This document shows positions 1-11,126 of a stretch of 25,246 nucleotides of DNA, piece after piece; position 1 is the stretch's first letter, and every line of letters starts with the position of its first letter. Both the position numbers and the translations under genes were made by a program. The notes under the pieces were generated by a model that saw only the letters and a list, made by a program, of their open reading frames with translations, was not told where the DNA came from and searched no databases. This stretch comes from Cytophagales bacterium (lineage in GTDB: Bacteria > Bacteroidota > Bacteroidia > Cytophagales > Cyclobacteriaceae): the NCBI GenBank assembly GCA_003500135.1, contig DNTA01000084.1, forward strand, positions 1 to 25,246, in the 5' to 3' direction.

Positions 1-97
1 CGTTAACAAACGCTAAAAATATTAATTTAGCTGTAATCAACAGAACATACTCAAATAAAGGCAATTGGTCACCTTTGCAGCGTAAAAAGAACCAAAG

Positions 98-739
98 ATG
101 ACCAAAGTTGATTTTTTAATTCGCAAACACTCCGCCGCTACTCCTAAAGAACGTTTAATGCATTATTCCAACCTTAATGAACTGGCATCAAGAATCTACA
201 CCCGGCGGCCCGATTACTCCATACAAAGTTTTGCCACCATCAGTTACACAGATATTCTTAAGGTCTTTAAAAAGCTTCAAAAATATGAAGTGGAGTATTT
301 ACTGGTAGGAGGCATAGCGCAGGCGCTACATGGCTACACCAAGCTCACTTACAACCTGGACCTCTGGCTACCCGAAAATGATGCCAATACGAAGCGTTTG
401 ATCCGTGCTTTGAAAAACCTCAATCTTGAAGATGTGTACTATTTGGAGCACTACCATATTCTCTCGGGCTTTACCAATGTACAATACAAACACAGTTTTT
501 ATATCAACCTTATGCATCGCACCATGTTTTTCGAAGCTAAGGACTACGAAACCTATTGTAAACGAGCAGAAGTAATGACTGTTGATGATTGTCATATCCC
601 TGTAATGCGTCTGAAAGATATCATTTGGGAAAAAGAAGCCTATAATCGCGAGAAAGACCGGGAAGATATCATCGTGTTGCAAAAGCTGCTTAGTGAGCAA
701 AATAAAACTCGACAACGTGTTGCTTCAGATAATATTTAA
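98..739 (+). CDS. Nucleotidyltransferase-like protein with altered catalytic motif
   Basis: This 213-residue protein resembles the minimal nucleotidyltransferase fold (DUF6036/MNT/AbiEii-like proteins), which transfers a nucleoside monophosphate to a small-molecule, RNA or protein target. The hallmark LVGG.A...HG motif lies at about residues 70-80. It is followed by TYNLDLWL, where the family normally has T-x-D-x-D: the first metal-binding aspartate is replaced by asparagine and the second is kept. The C-terminal half (about 160-205) is rich in charged helix, with the conserved-looking RLKDIIWEKEAYNREKDREDI stretch split by variable residues. There is no signal peptide, so it is probably cytoplasmic. 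The ATG start follows an A-rich leader. The gene stands alone on the + strand and its stop overlaps the stop of the convergent membrane-protein gene by 4 bp. A toxin or antitoxin-type role is possible, but no partner gene is visible. Its activity is uncertain because of the substituted residue. Confidence 0.7.
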   Translation: MTKVDFLIRKHSAATPKERLMHYSNLNELASRIYTRRPDYSIQSFATISYTDILKVFKKLQKYEVEYLLVGGIAQALHGYTKLTYNLDLWLPENDANTKRLIRALKNLNLEDVYYLEHYHILSGFTNVQYKHSFYINLMHRTMFFEAKDYETYCKRAEVMTVDDCHIPVMRLKDIIWEKEAYNREKDREDIIVLQKLLSEQNKTRQRVASDNI

Positions 740-1233
740 CCTGACAACCTGGATCTGAAATTTAAAATAGCCAGTCGATAACCTGAGAGAAAAGTCCCAA
801 TCAAGGTCAGGGCCTCCAGAAAGTAAAAGGAAGAAAATGCCCTTGTATTTTGACCTTCATAAAAATCTGTAATGTCACCCTTTAATTCACCTTTGGGAGG
901 ATATACCATCCAGTCGTTGATGTTGACCTGTAAATGGAATGCCAAAAAGAAAAAAAATGCCCCTATCAAACATATCGTTAAAAAAATCATATCGGGCCTG
1001 CGATTAAAACCCTTAATAATGCCCATGAGCCCGATGATCAGGATGCCGAATATTGAAAACAAACCAAAAAACCACTTATAACCGTGCCAGACATAATACT
1101 TGTTGTACACCTGAAATGTAACCTCAGACTGGAACAGCGACAGCTTTCCGATAAGGATTAAATCAAATACAAAGGTGACAGCCGCAATGAACAGGAATAA
1201 TTTCAGATAACGGTCGAAGACTTTTCGGTACAT
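736..1233 (-). CDS. Hypothetical four-helix membrane protein
   Basis: I do not recognise this 165-residue protein. Four hydrophobic segments are visible at about residues 10-30, 52-72, 80-102 and 135-155, with a polar loop between the third and fourth (about 103-133) that contains PPKGELKGD. The N terminus is basic (MYRKVFDRYLK), as expected for an inner-membrane protein. It begins 63 bp after the galT stop in the same direction, so it may be the last gene of the lacZ-galK-galT unit, but nothing in the sequence ties it to sugar metabolism. Its stop overlaps the stop of the convergent nucleotidyltransferase-like gene. The ATG start is the first one available and the only one that preserves the first helix. 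Confidence 0.6.
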   Translation of the reverse strand: MYRKVFDRYLKLFLFIAAVTFVFDLILIGKLSLFQSEVTFQVYNKYYVWHGYKWFFGLFSIFGILIIGLMGIIKGFNRRPDMIFLTICLIGAFFFFLAFHLQVNINDWMVYPPKGELKGDITDFYEGQNTRAFSSFYFLEALTLIGTFLSGYRLAILNFRSRLSG

Positions 1234-1296
1234 TGCAATTTAGTTTAAGCCATCCAAGTTAACGGCTTTTCCGCTATGGGACAATAAATTTCTATT

Positions 1297-2346
1297 TTAT
1301 CGCAGCCTTTTGTAGTGCTCTTTTGGCAATGACTTTAGCATTTTGGCGCTTTGTTCCGGCGTGATATCGCGTTGAGGATTGGCGAGCATTTCGTAGCCTA
1401 CCATAAATTTCTTCACGGTGGCGCTGCGTAACAGTGGCGGATAAAACACCATGTGGAAATGCCATTCCGTGTGTTCCATACCATCAGTAGGCGCCTGGTG
1501 CAGACCGGCAGAGTATGGAAAGGACGTTTTAAACACGTTATCGTAAATGATGGCCAGTTGCCGGTAAGCGGCAGCAAGAGACTTTTCCTCATCGGCAGTC
1601 AATTCCAAAATATTGGTTACAGCCCTCCTACTGATGATCATCGTTTCGAAAGGCCACACGGCCCAAAAGGGAACCAGGCAAACAAAATGCTCATTCTCAA
1701 AAATTATCCGCTCCTGCTTTTGCAATTCCTGCTCAAGGTAATCGCTTAGAAGTGTTGTTCCATATGAATCAAAATACGCCTTCTGATGGGCCTGCTTTTT
1801 GGAAGGTTCCACCGGGATACTTTCCTGCGCCCATATCTGCCCATGAGGGTGCGGATTGGAGCATCCCATTATGGCTCCTTTGTTTTCAAAGATCTGGACG
1901 TGATTGATATAATCCTTTTGCCCGAGTGTTTTATATTCATTTTTCCAGAGCGTCACTACCTTTTCTACTGCCTCTACCTCCATTTCAGCAACAGTTAAGT
2001 CGTGGCGAGGTGAAAAACAGATCACTTTGCAAATACCTTTTTCACTTTTGGCCCTGAAAAGTTCACCATCGGTGATCTCACCACCGGGAACGTCAGGAAG
2101 TAAGGCAGAAAAGTCATTTACGAAAGAGTAGGTGTCGGTATAATGCGGATTTTTATCTCCACTGGCCCGTTGGTTACCGGCACACAGATAACAATTGGGA
2201 TCATGCTCAGGCCTGGTTTCATTGGCTACCTCCTCGGTTTGCCCCTGCCAGGGCCTCCTGGCACGGTGAGGTGATACCTGCACCCATTCACCGGTCAATG
2301 GGTTGTAACGGCGGTGGGAGTGTTCGTTGCTGTCGAAAGAATTCAT
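1297..2346 (-). CDS. galT: Galactose-1-phosphate uridylyltransferase
   Basis: GalT catalyses UDP-glucose + galactose-1-phosphate <-> glucose-1-phosphate + UDP-galactose, the second committed step of the Leloir pathway in the cytoplasm. The 349-residue length is usual for the bacterial family. The active-site HPHGQIWA motif is present, with the nucleophilic second histidine at about residue 168, and the N-terminal zinc-type CYLC pair is at about 52-55. The N-terminal [17 protein letters not shown] stretch is typical for the family. The start codon overlaps the galK stop (ATGA), so the two are almost certainly translated from one message. The upstream lacZ and galK supply the galactose and galactose-1-phosphate. 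No galE or galM gene is in the window, so epimerisation of UDP-galactose must come from elsewhere. Confidence 0.97.
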   Translation of the reverse strand: MNSFDSNEHSHRRYNPLTGEWVQVSPHRARRPWQGQTEEVANETRPEHDPNCYLCAGNQRASGDKNPHYTDTYSFVNDFSALLPDVPGGEITDGELFRAKSEKGICKVICFSPRHDLTVAEMEVEAVEKVVTLWKNEYKTLGQKDYINHVQIFENKGAIMGCSNPHPHGQIWAQESIPVEPSKKQAHQKAYFDSYGTTLLSDYLEQELQKQERIIFENEHFVCLVPFWAVWPFETMIISRRAVTNILELTADEEKSLAAAYRQLAIIYDNVFKTSFPYSAGLHQAPTDGMEHTEWHFHMVFYPPLLRSATVKKFMVGYEMLANPQRDITPEQSAKMLKSLPKEHYKRLR

Positions 2347-3524
2347 GCGTTTTTCACACTTAAGCTTGCAATCTGTTTTACTCCATCTGAAATATTCACC
2401 TTATGGGCCAGTAAATCTATTCCAAAACGGTCTTTATATTGTTTTTTAAATTTTTCTGCTATTGCCTCACAGCGCTCCGTTTCGATAAGGTTGATGGTGC
2501 AACCTCCGAAGCCCCCACCCATCATGCGGCTGCCTAAAACCAAATCTTCCTGATGAGATAGCTCAACGAGAAAATCGAGTTCCTCACAGCTCACCTCGTA
2601 TCTTTTGCTCAATCCCTCATGTGAGGCATACAACAATTGGCCAAAAGTGTGGTAATCTTTGGATGCCAGGGCTTTGCCGGCCAGTTCCACCCTTCTGTTT
2701 TCGGAAGTAACGAAAACACAGCGTTGATATACTTTTTCGGAAAGGTCATTTTTATGCTGTTCAACCATTTCAGGGCTCACATCACGAAGGCTTTTAATCT
2801 CCGGTTTTATCGTCTGGAAGAATTCGACCCCTTCGTGGCATTCGGCCCTACGGACATTGTATTCAGAACTGCCCAGCTCATGCTTTACCTGGGTGTCAAA
2901 TAAAAGAATGGAGTATTGGTCGAAGTTCGTGTCAAAAAGGGTGTAGTCATATGATCGGCAATCGAGTTGTATGGCTTTATCGGCCTGGCCGTAGATATTG
3001 GCATATTGATCCATCAGGCCGCATTTCACACCCACGAAGTTATGTTCTGCCCACTGACCGATTTTAGCCATATCCAGCTTTTTGAGGTTTAGATCAAACA
3101 TCTGGTTCAGAGCGAAAACAAAGCCTCCTTCCAGCGCTGCGGATGAGGAAAGTCCGGCGCCTATTGGAATATCGCCGGAGAAAACGCAATTAAAGCCGAC
3201 TGACTTGCCGGTAAGCTCTTTAATGCGCTGCACCACTCCCAATATATAGTTTTGCCATACCTTTTCCGAAGGTGATAATCCGTCACTGCTATTAAAAACG
3301 AAGGCGTCGTCCAGATCGAGCGCATGAACTTCACACCGGTTATCCTCCCGTTGTGCCAGGGTAAAGTAGATTCTCCGGTCTATGGCAGCAGGCATCACAA
3401 AGCCCTCGTTATAATCGGTGTGCTCCCCGATCAGGTTGATCCTGCCCGGTGAAGCAATGATAACAGGCTCCTCGTCATAGAGCCCTGAAAAGTGATTCCG
3501 GATATTCTCTATTATCTTTTCCAT
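2343..3524 (-). CDS. galK: Galactokinase
   Basis: GalK phosphorylates galactose at C1 using ATP (GHMP kinase superfamily, cytoplasmic). The 393-residue protein carries the galactokinase signature [19 protein letters not shown] near residues 27-45. The GHMP ATP-binding motif [13 protein letters not shown] is at about 120-132, and the C-terminal [14 protein letters not shown] motif is at about 335-348. The start is an ATG giving [13 protein letters not shown], which is normal for the family. Its stop overlaps the galT start by 4 bp. lacZ lies 134 bp upstream on the same strand. That gap is AT-rich with no clear terminator, so lacZ-galK-galT may be one transcription unit, or galK may have its own promoter there. 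It is confidently identified. Confidence 0.97.
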   Translation of the reverse strand: MEKIIENIRNHFSGLYDEEPVIIASPGRINLIGEHTDYNEGFVMPAAIDRRIYFTLAQREDNRCEVHALDLDDAFVFNSSDGLSPSEKVWQNYILGVVQRIKELTGKSVGFNCVFSGDIPIGAGLSSSAALEGGFVFALNQMFDLNLKKLDMAKIGQWAEHNFVGVKCGLMDQYANIYGQADKAIQLDCRSYDYTLFDTNFDQYSILLFDTQVKHELGSSEYNVRRAECHEGVEFFQTIKPEIKSLRDVSPEMVEQHKNDLSEKVYQRCVFVTSENRRVELAGKALASKDYHTFGQLLYASHEGLSKRYEVSCEELDFLVELSHQEDLVLGSRMMGGGFGGCTINLIETERCEAIAEKFKKQYKDRFGIDLLAHKVNISDGVKQIASLSVKNA

Positions 3525-3658
3525 ACGCTTAATTTAATAAACGTAATAATAACACTTAATTATTTGAAATCAAAGCGCCCCTTTAAAATGAGCTATTATC
3601 AAAACTCATAGACAAATATTAATCGATTAAGATGCTTTTGCTTTACCAGTCTTCATTA

Positions 3659-6865
<3,207 letters not shown>

Positions 6866-6882
6866 TTAGATTGCTAATATGT

Positions 6883-6890
6883 CAAAAATA
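6883..6890 (-). promoter_or_regulatory. Possible Bacteroidota -7 promoter element for lacZ
   Basis: On the minus strand this reads TATTTTTG, which fits the TAnnTTTG -7 consensus of Bacteroidota. It lies about 33-40 bp upstream of the lacZ ATG. No good TTG -33 element is seen at the expected distance, so this is a weak candidate from one half-motif in AT-rich DNA. Confidence 0.3.
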
Positions 6891-7286
6891 CACTTATAAT
6901 CTTACCAGTACTATCCTGTTCATAAGTTTTTTCTTGTTGAAATATCTTTCCTAATAAAATACAAACATGCTACCGGAAAAATGATCCATAAATTTTGTAG
7001 GCTTTACACATTCCTCGTCCAAACCCTATACCTGGATTATTTCCACTGTTTTATACGATTAAACTATTTCATTGTGGTTTGTATTTGTTGATAGAAGAGG
7101 TATTTTGATTTTAAATACCGGAATTCAGCTCAGTGCAGATTTTTGGGTAAAGCTACAATATGAGCCCAGCGCTGATAAAAGGTCAAAAAGTCTTTTATTA
7201 TTATAAAGAAGCACTATAACCACTATCTGACCAAAAGCCGACTGGGTATTACCCTTTCTTAGCGAAATGATCGCCCTTTCAATATA

Positions 7287-7328
7287 TAATGTTCACCTAA
7301 AACCCGGCGGGGTATTAGGTGAACATTA
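7287..7328. terminator. Strong stem-loop, probable terminator of the susC-pbfA operon
   Basis: Left arm TAATGTTCACCTAA (7287-7300) is an exact reverse complement of the right arm (7315-7328). After one mismatch, ACCC/GGGT adds four more inner pairs closing on a GGCG loop. It lies 83 bp beyond the stop of the last operon gene. The minus-strand sequence after the hairpin is AT-rich rather than a clean U run, so a protein-binding palindrome is an alternative. Confidence 0.55.
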
Positions 7329-7410
7329 CTCGATGACCGGATGGTTGAAAAGCATTGATGAAGTAAATCAAATGTATTGATCCAACGGTTATTCTTTATG
7401 GAATTTCATT

Positions 7411-8493
7411 TTAATCTATTTCAATCGGTTTTCCGGGCATATCTTTTTCAAAATCCATACTTAATATATGCATGATCGTCGGCGCTATCTGGTTGGTATA
7501 AAGCTGTTGGTTTACCGATACTTCCCCTTTAGCTTTTATACCGGCACTGAAAGCCATGAACCAAACCTCACCGGCGTCCGGGATTTTAATTCCATGGCTT
7601 TTCCAGTTATCAAGAGGCTTGGTACCTCTGCCATGATCGGTGGTAAGCAAAAAGACTGTATTATCTTTATAAAACTTATCCTGTTGAGTAAACGCCCATA
7701 ATTCACGGATCATTCCATCAGTAGTGTGAGCTGAGTGCAAATAAGCATCATAATCGCCGTCGTGAGCAAAATCGTCGGTTTCTCCATAAGCGATGTACAC
7801 TACCTTCGGGCGATGCTTCTTCATGTACTCCAAAGCATAATGATGTGTGAAAGCATCGAGCCTGACCGAACTCCAGGGGCTGGGGATCTGCATTTGTAGT
7901 TCATTTAAAAACAGCTCTCTTTCAGTAAGGTCGTCCGCTTGTGCACATTCAAAACCAGCATTGACCGGCACTCCGGACCTTTCCTCATTTATGATGTAAG
8001 GGAATACATCCCAACTGCCAAATGCCGCAACTGAACCACTGTATTGCGGGTTTTGGTTGATCATTTCTAAAACAGTAACATTGGGGTTGGGCATCTTCTT
8101 ATTGCTGTTGATCCTTTTATCGTCGGCCTGTCCGGTCAAAATTTCGTTATAACCCGGATATGAAAACCACATTTGGTTAGTAAGATCCATTTTATTGCCC
8201 AGTTGACGGTTGCCATAGATCTGTCCTGTTTCACTTATATGGCTCCACACGAATGGCATTAACACCTTTCTGCGCTCTTCGGGTGCATCACGCCAGAATT
8301 CATTCACCAGGGCTGCCGAATCGCTTACATATTCCTTGTTGCCTACCAATAGCGAGTCGGCTCCTGTAAACAATTCCTGCCAACGGAAGCCATCCATTGT
8401 TATCAAAATGATCCTGGGCTGATCGGGTTTCTGGGCTTGGGTAAAATAGCTACAGATCAGCAGCAGTAATGATATGATAATTGTTTTTTTCAT
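7411..8493 (-). CDS. Exported alkaline-phosphatase-superfamily hydrolase (nucleotide pyrophosphatase/phosphodiesterase-like)
   Basis: This 360-residue protein begins with a signal peptide (MKKTIIISLLLLICSYFTQAQ) and so is periplasmic or secreted. The rest is a single alkaline-phosphatase-superfamily domain. It has the first metal aspartate in LITMDGF (Asp34) and a probable nucleophilic serine in FSYPGYNEILTG (Ser111). Further metal ligands are in GETDDFAHDGDYDAY (about 235-250) and TTDHGRG (about 290-296). Members of this superfamily hydrolyse phosphomonoesters, phosphodiesters, sulfates or phosphonates, and the specificity cannot be read from these motifs. It starts 10 bp after pbfA and is the last gene of the operon. 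This suggests it processes a phosphonate ester or a phosphorylated form of the imported substrate. The substrate assignment is inference. Confidence 0.85.
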   Translation of the reverse strand: MKKTIIISLLLLICSYFTQAQKPDQPRIILITMDGFRWQELFTGADSLLVGNKEYVSDSAALVNEFWRDAPEERRKVLMPFVWSHISETGQIYGNRQLGNKMDLTNQMWFSYPGYNEILTGQADDKRINSNKKMPNPNVTVLEMINQNPQYSGSVAAFGSWDVFPYIINEERSGVPVNAGFECAQADDLTERELFLNELQMQIPSPWSSVRLDAFTHHYALEYMKKHRPKVVYIAYGETDDFAHDGDYDAYLHSAHTTDGMIRELWAFTQQDKFYKDNTVFLLTTDHGRGTKPLDNWKSHGIKIPDAGEVWFMAFSAGIKAKGEVSVNQQLYTNQIAPTIMHILSMDFEKDMPGKPIEID

Positions 8494-8503
8494 CGTCTTA
8501 AAT

Positions 8504-9877
8504 TTAAGGTTTGAGTGCTTGTATACTTTTATCTATTATGTCAATGGCTGTTGCCAGTTCTTCACGATTGATGGTAAGGGCCGGTGATAGCTGGATCACA
8601 TTCCCTGCTGATATTTTAAAGCTTAGACCTTCGCCAAGGCATTGATACATCACTTTTTCTGCTTCATCCACTGCCTTTTCGCGAGTCTCCCGGTTTTTTA
8701 CCAGTTCAATACCCCAAAGAAGGCCTATGCCCCGAATATCACCGATCCAATAATGCCGGTCCTGAAGCTCTTTTAGCGATTCTTTCATCCATTGTTCATC
8801 CTGTGTTACCTTGTCCAGAATTTTTTCTTCCTCCAAAACTTCAAGAGTAGCGAGTGCAGCTACTGAACCAAGCGGGCTTTTTTCATAGGTGTAGTGCCCG
8901 AGTGAAATATCCCCGAATCGATTGTATTCATCACGTGCGATGATGGCAGCCATGGGCATTATGCCACCTCCCAACCCTTTTCCCAAACAAAGAATGTCGG
9001 GCTCTATGCCATAGTGTTCGAAGGCAAACATTTTACCTGTACGTCCGAAAGCTATCGGAATTTCATCCAGAATGAGCAATACACCATATTGATCACATAA
9101 GTGCCGCACTTTTTTCCAAAAATCATTGGATGGCACCTGTACATCCGTATTTCGAATGGTTTCTGCCAAAAAAGCTCCTATACCGGGTTCTTTAGAGAGA
9201 ACATAATCGATATATTCCAGACATTTTTGTTCATTATCCTGAAAAATACCCCGATAGGTTACCGGTGGAGGAACACGCTCTACACCAGGCATTAGTGGCC
9301 CCATGTGCAGTGTGAACTGTGCCTCACCCCCAACGCTGATCACATCAAGCGAGGCGCCGTGAAAGGAGTCCCAGAATGACAACACCTTAAACTTACCGGT
9401 AACCGCGCGTGCCAACTTGAGCGCAATTCCTATTGCCGAACTTCCATTGGGGGTGAATAGTACCCTTTTAAGATTTCCTGGGGCCAGTTGAGCAAGTTTT
9501 TCAGCTAGTTCAATGGCGGGTTCATTGGTAAATCGACGTGTGGAAAAGGGAAGTTTATACATCTGTTCTACAAGTCGTTCTACAACATGAGGGTGGCCAA
9601 AGCCAACCTGATGGGCATTGTTACCGTGAAAATCGAGATATGATTTGCCCGCCAGATTTTCCAGATAAGGCCCTTCACAACTCTCCAGCACATCGAGGCA
9701 GGGCGTTGATAATGACTGGTGCAAAAAGTACCTGGCATCTTTCTCCAGCAATTTCATGGTTGGCTCAGAAATGTGATCATTCCACCATTTCTGCCGTGCA
9801 GAGGTGATATTGATATCTCCTTCCGTACGATTGTTCAGAGCTATTCCCGGTGGATTACCGGGAGTTGTAGGGTCCAT
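8504..9877 (-). CDS. pbfA: (R)-1-hydroxy-2-aminoethylphosphonate ammonia-lyase, class III PLP fold
   Basis: PbfA enzymes have the fold of class III aminotransferases but eliminate ammonia from (R)-1-hydroxy-2-aminoethylphosphonate to give phosphonoacetaldehyde. The family-specific stretch ARQKWWNDHISEPTMKLL, followed by ARYFLHQSLSTPCLDVL and DFHGNNAHQVGFGHPHV, is present near the N terminus. The PLP lysine is in CLGKGLGGG (about residue 300), and the preceding ILDEIPIAFGRTG holds the cofactor-ring aspartate. The ATG at 9877 (457 residues) is preferred; an in-frame GTG at 9910 would add 11 residues. Either start overlaps the end of the upstream hydrolase gene (by 23 or 56 bp), so translation is probably coupled. 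There is no signal peptide, so it is a cytoplasmic enzyme placed between exported ones. An ordinary aminotransferase is the alternative, but the motifs and the phosphonate neighbours argue for PbfA. Confidence 0.88.
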   Translation of the reverse strand: MDPTTPGNPPGIALNNRTEGDINITSARQKWWNDHISEPTMKLLEKDARYFLHQSLSTPCLDVLESCEGPYLENLAGKSYLDFHGNNAHQVGFGHPHVVERLVEQMYKLPFSTRRFTNEPAIELAEKLAQLAPGNLKRVLFTPNGSSAIGIALKLARAVTGKFKVLSFWDSFHGASLDVISVGGEAQFTLHMGPLMPGVERVPPPVTYRGIFQDNEQKCLEYIDYVLSKEPGIGAFLAETIRNTDVQVPSNDFWKKVRHLCDQYGVLLILDEIPIAFGRTGKMFAFEHYGIEPDILCLGKGLGGGIMPMAAIIARDEYNRFGDISLGHYTYEKSPLGSVAALATLEVLEEEKILDKVTQDEQWMKESLKELQDRHYWIGDIRGIGLLWGIELVKNRETREKAVDEAEKVMYQCLGEGLSFKISAGNVIQLSPALTINREELATAIDIIDKSIQALKP

Positions 9878-11126
9878 ATGTTCCAATGATTTCTCTTTTT
9901 TCTGATTCACAATTCAGTACAAAAATGGAGTAGCGACCACCTTTTGGCGCCACCCTGACCACAATATGCCCTTGCTGGCTTTTGTATCGATCAAGCAAGC
10001 TGCCAATAACCTCGCGGTTGGCCTGAAGCATGGCCGTGGAAAATAAATCGCGGTCCCCGGGATACAGGTCTTCGGAAAGCAAGCGACGCAGCACATTGTT
10101 ATCAGGATGATCAGACGACCAGGTTTGCCCGATCCATACCCTTGGACGCAGCGTTCGCACATAAAATGTGTTTTGCGAGTCCCGGTTTCCATGATGATTC
10201 AGGGTTGCTACATCCACAGGGCCAATAACCGGAGCTACATGCGACTCCACCCGATCAAAATCGGAATGGCCAAATTGATCTACACCATTGATATCACCAC
10301 CGGTAAAATAATCAAACAGTCCGTAACTGAACTTCAAACAGGTGCTTAATGAGTTTTCCCCTGGATATTGACCGGACGAAAATAACGAATAGTAGCTTTC
10401 GCCCTCACCGGTCCAGATCTTTCCATTTACTGCTATGTTGCGGATGCAAAAATCACCATATTTTTCCGGCGAGCGCGTCAGCACCAGTTGATTATGCGTT
10501 CCAGGCGCCAGGGTTTCATAATGTAATCCTGATGTTCGCTTTTGATAATCGATGAATTTCCAGTAGTTCTGTAAAGTTCCTATCATTTGATAGGCATCAC
10601 CCTTAGTCAGTCGGGCTTGTATCTCATTATCTTTTAAATCCAGCGGGAAATCATCTCCTCTATCGATCATTGTGGCAATGGGTATCAAAGACCCTACTTC
10701 GGTAATCCCGGTCAATTGATAACCTCCTGATTGGTGTACATTCCTCATGCTGTCTATTTCACCAAAATGGTCATCGTGATAATGAGTGATGATGGCATAA
10801 TCAATCACCGAGGAACTATTATCAGGTGTAAACTGCCGGATATAATCTGCAATCCATTGGCCTGTTGTTTTGGTCCTGTTTGGCCAAAGCGGTGTGTTTC
10901 GTGAAGAAAGTGTTCTGGAATGTGTCTCAGACATGTCACCAGCATCGATCAGCATGGTAGTGCCATCGGGTAGTACCAAAAAGGTGGCATCACCACGCCC
11001 GGTGCTGATATGGTGAATATCAAAATAGCCTTCCTGCCATTTCGGTAATTGATCCCCTTCTGATTGTGCAAAAAGTGCAAAAGACCAAAAAACCGTGGCA
11101 CAAAGGAGCAAGATTTTATTAACCAT
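9855..11126 (-). CDS. Exported metallo-beta-lactamase-fold hydrolase (ComEC-type domain)
   Basis: This 423-residue protein has a signal peptide (MVNKILLLCATVFWSFALFAQ) and then a metallo-beta-lactamase fold resembling the soluble ComEC domain. The features are GRGDATFLVLPDGTTMLIDAGD (split around residues 43-64), the zinc motif THYHDDH at 114-120, a later YFTGGD, and LNHHGNRDS near the C-terminal third. The dinuclear metal site implies hydrolysis, probably of a phosphodiester or phosphonate ester, in the periplasm. Pneumococcal phosphorylcholine esterase (Pce) is a known fold relative that cleaves choline-phosphate decorations, and an analogous release of aminoalkylphosphonate is conceivable here (inference). 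Its start overlaps the end of the upstream phosphodiesterase-like gene by 8 bp, and its end overlaps pbfA. A true beta-lactamase role is unlikely given the ComEC-type motifs and context. Confidence 0.8.
   Translation of the reverse strand: MVNKILLLCATVFWSFALFAQSEGDQLPKWQEGYFDIHHISTGRGDATFLVLPDGTTMLIDAGDMSETHSRTLSSRNTPLWPNRTKTTGQWIADYIRQFTPDNSSSVIDYAIITHYHDDHFGEIDSMRNVHQSGGYQLTGITEVGSLIPIATMIDRGDDFPLDLKDNEIQARLTKGDAYQMIGTLQNYWKFIDYQKRTSGLHYETLAPGTHNQLVLTRSPEKYGDFCIRNIAVNGKIWTGEGESYYSLFSSGQYPGENSLSTCLKFSYGLFDYFTGGDINGVDQFGHSDFDRVESHVAPVIGPVDVATLNHHGNRDSQNTFYVRTLRPRVWIGQTWSSDHPDNNVLRRLLSEDLYPGDRDLFSTAMLQANREVIGSLLDRYKSQQGHIVVRVAPKGGRYSIFVLNCESEKREIIGTYGPYNSR

Noticed and set aside
1234..1296. 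Terminator between galT and the membrane-protein gene from AAGCC/GGCTT
   Set aside because: The stem is only 5 bp with a long loop and no U run in the leftward direction.
8504..9877. Calling this gene an AEP:pyruvate transaminase (PhnW) or ordinary ornithine/acetylornithine aminotransferase
   Set aside because: PhnW belongs to a different PLP fold-type group (class V-like), and this protein has class III motifs plus the N-terminal FLHQSLSTP and FHGNNAHQVGFGHP stretches typical of PbfA.
9855..11126. Antibiotic-resistance metallo-beta-lactamase
   Set aside because: The GRGDA, DAGD, THYHDDH and HHGNRDS pattern is of the ComEC-like branch, and the operon context is phosphonate catabolism.
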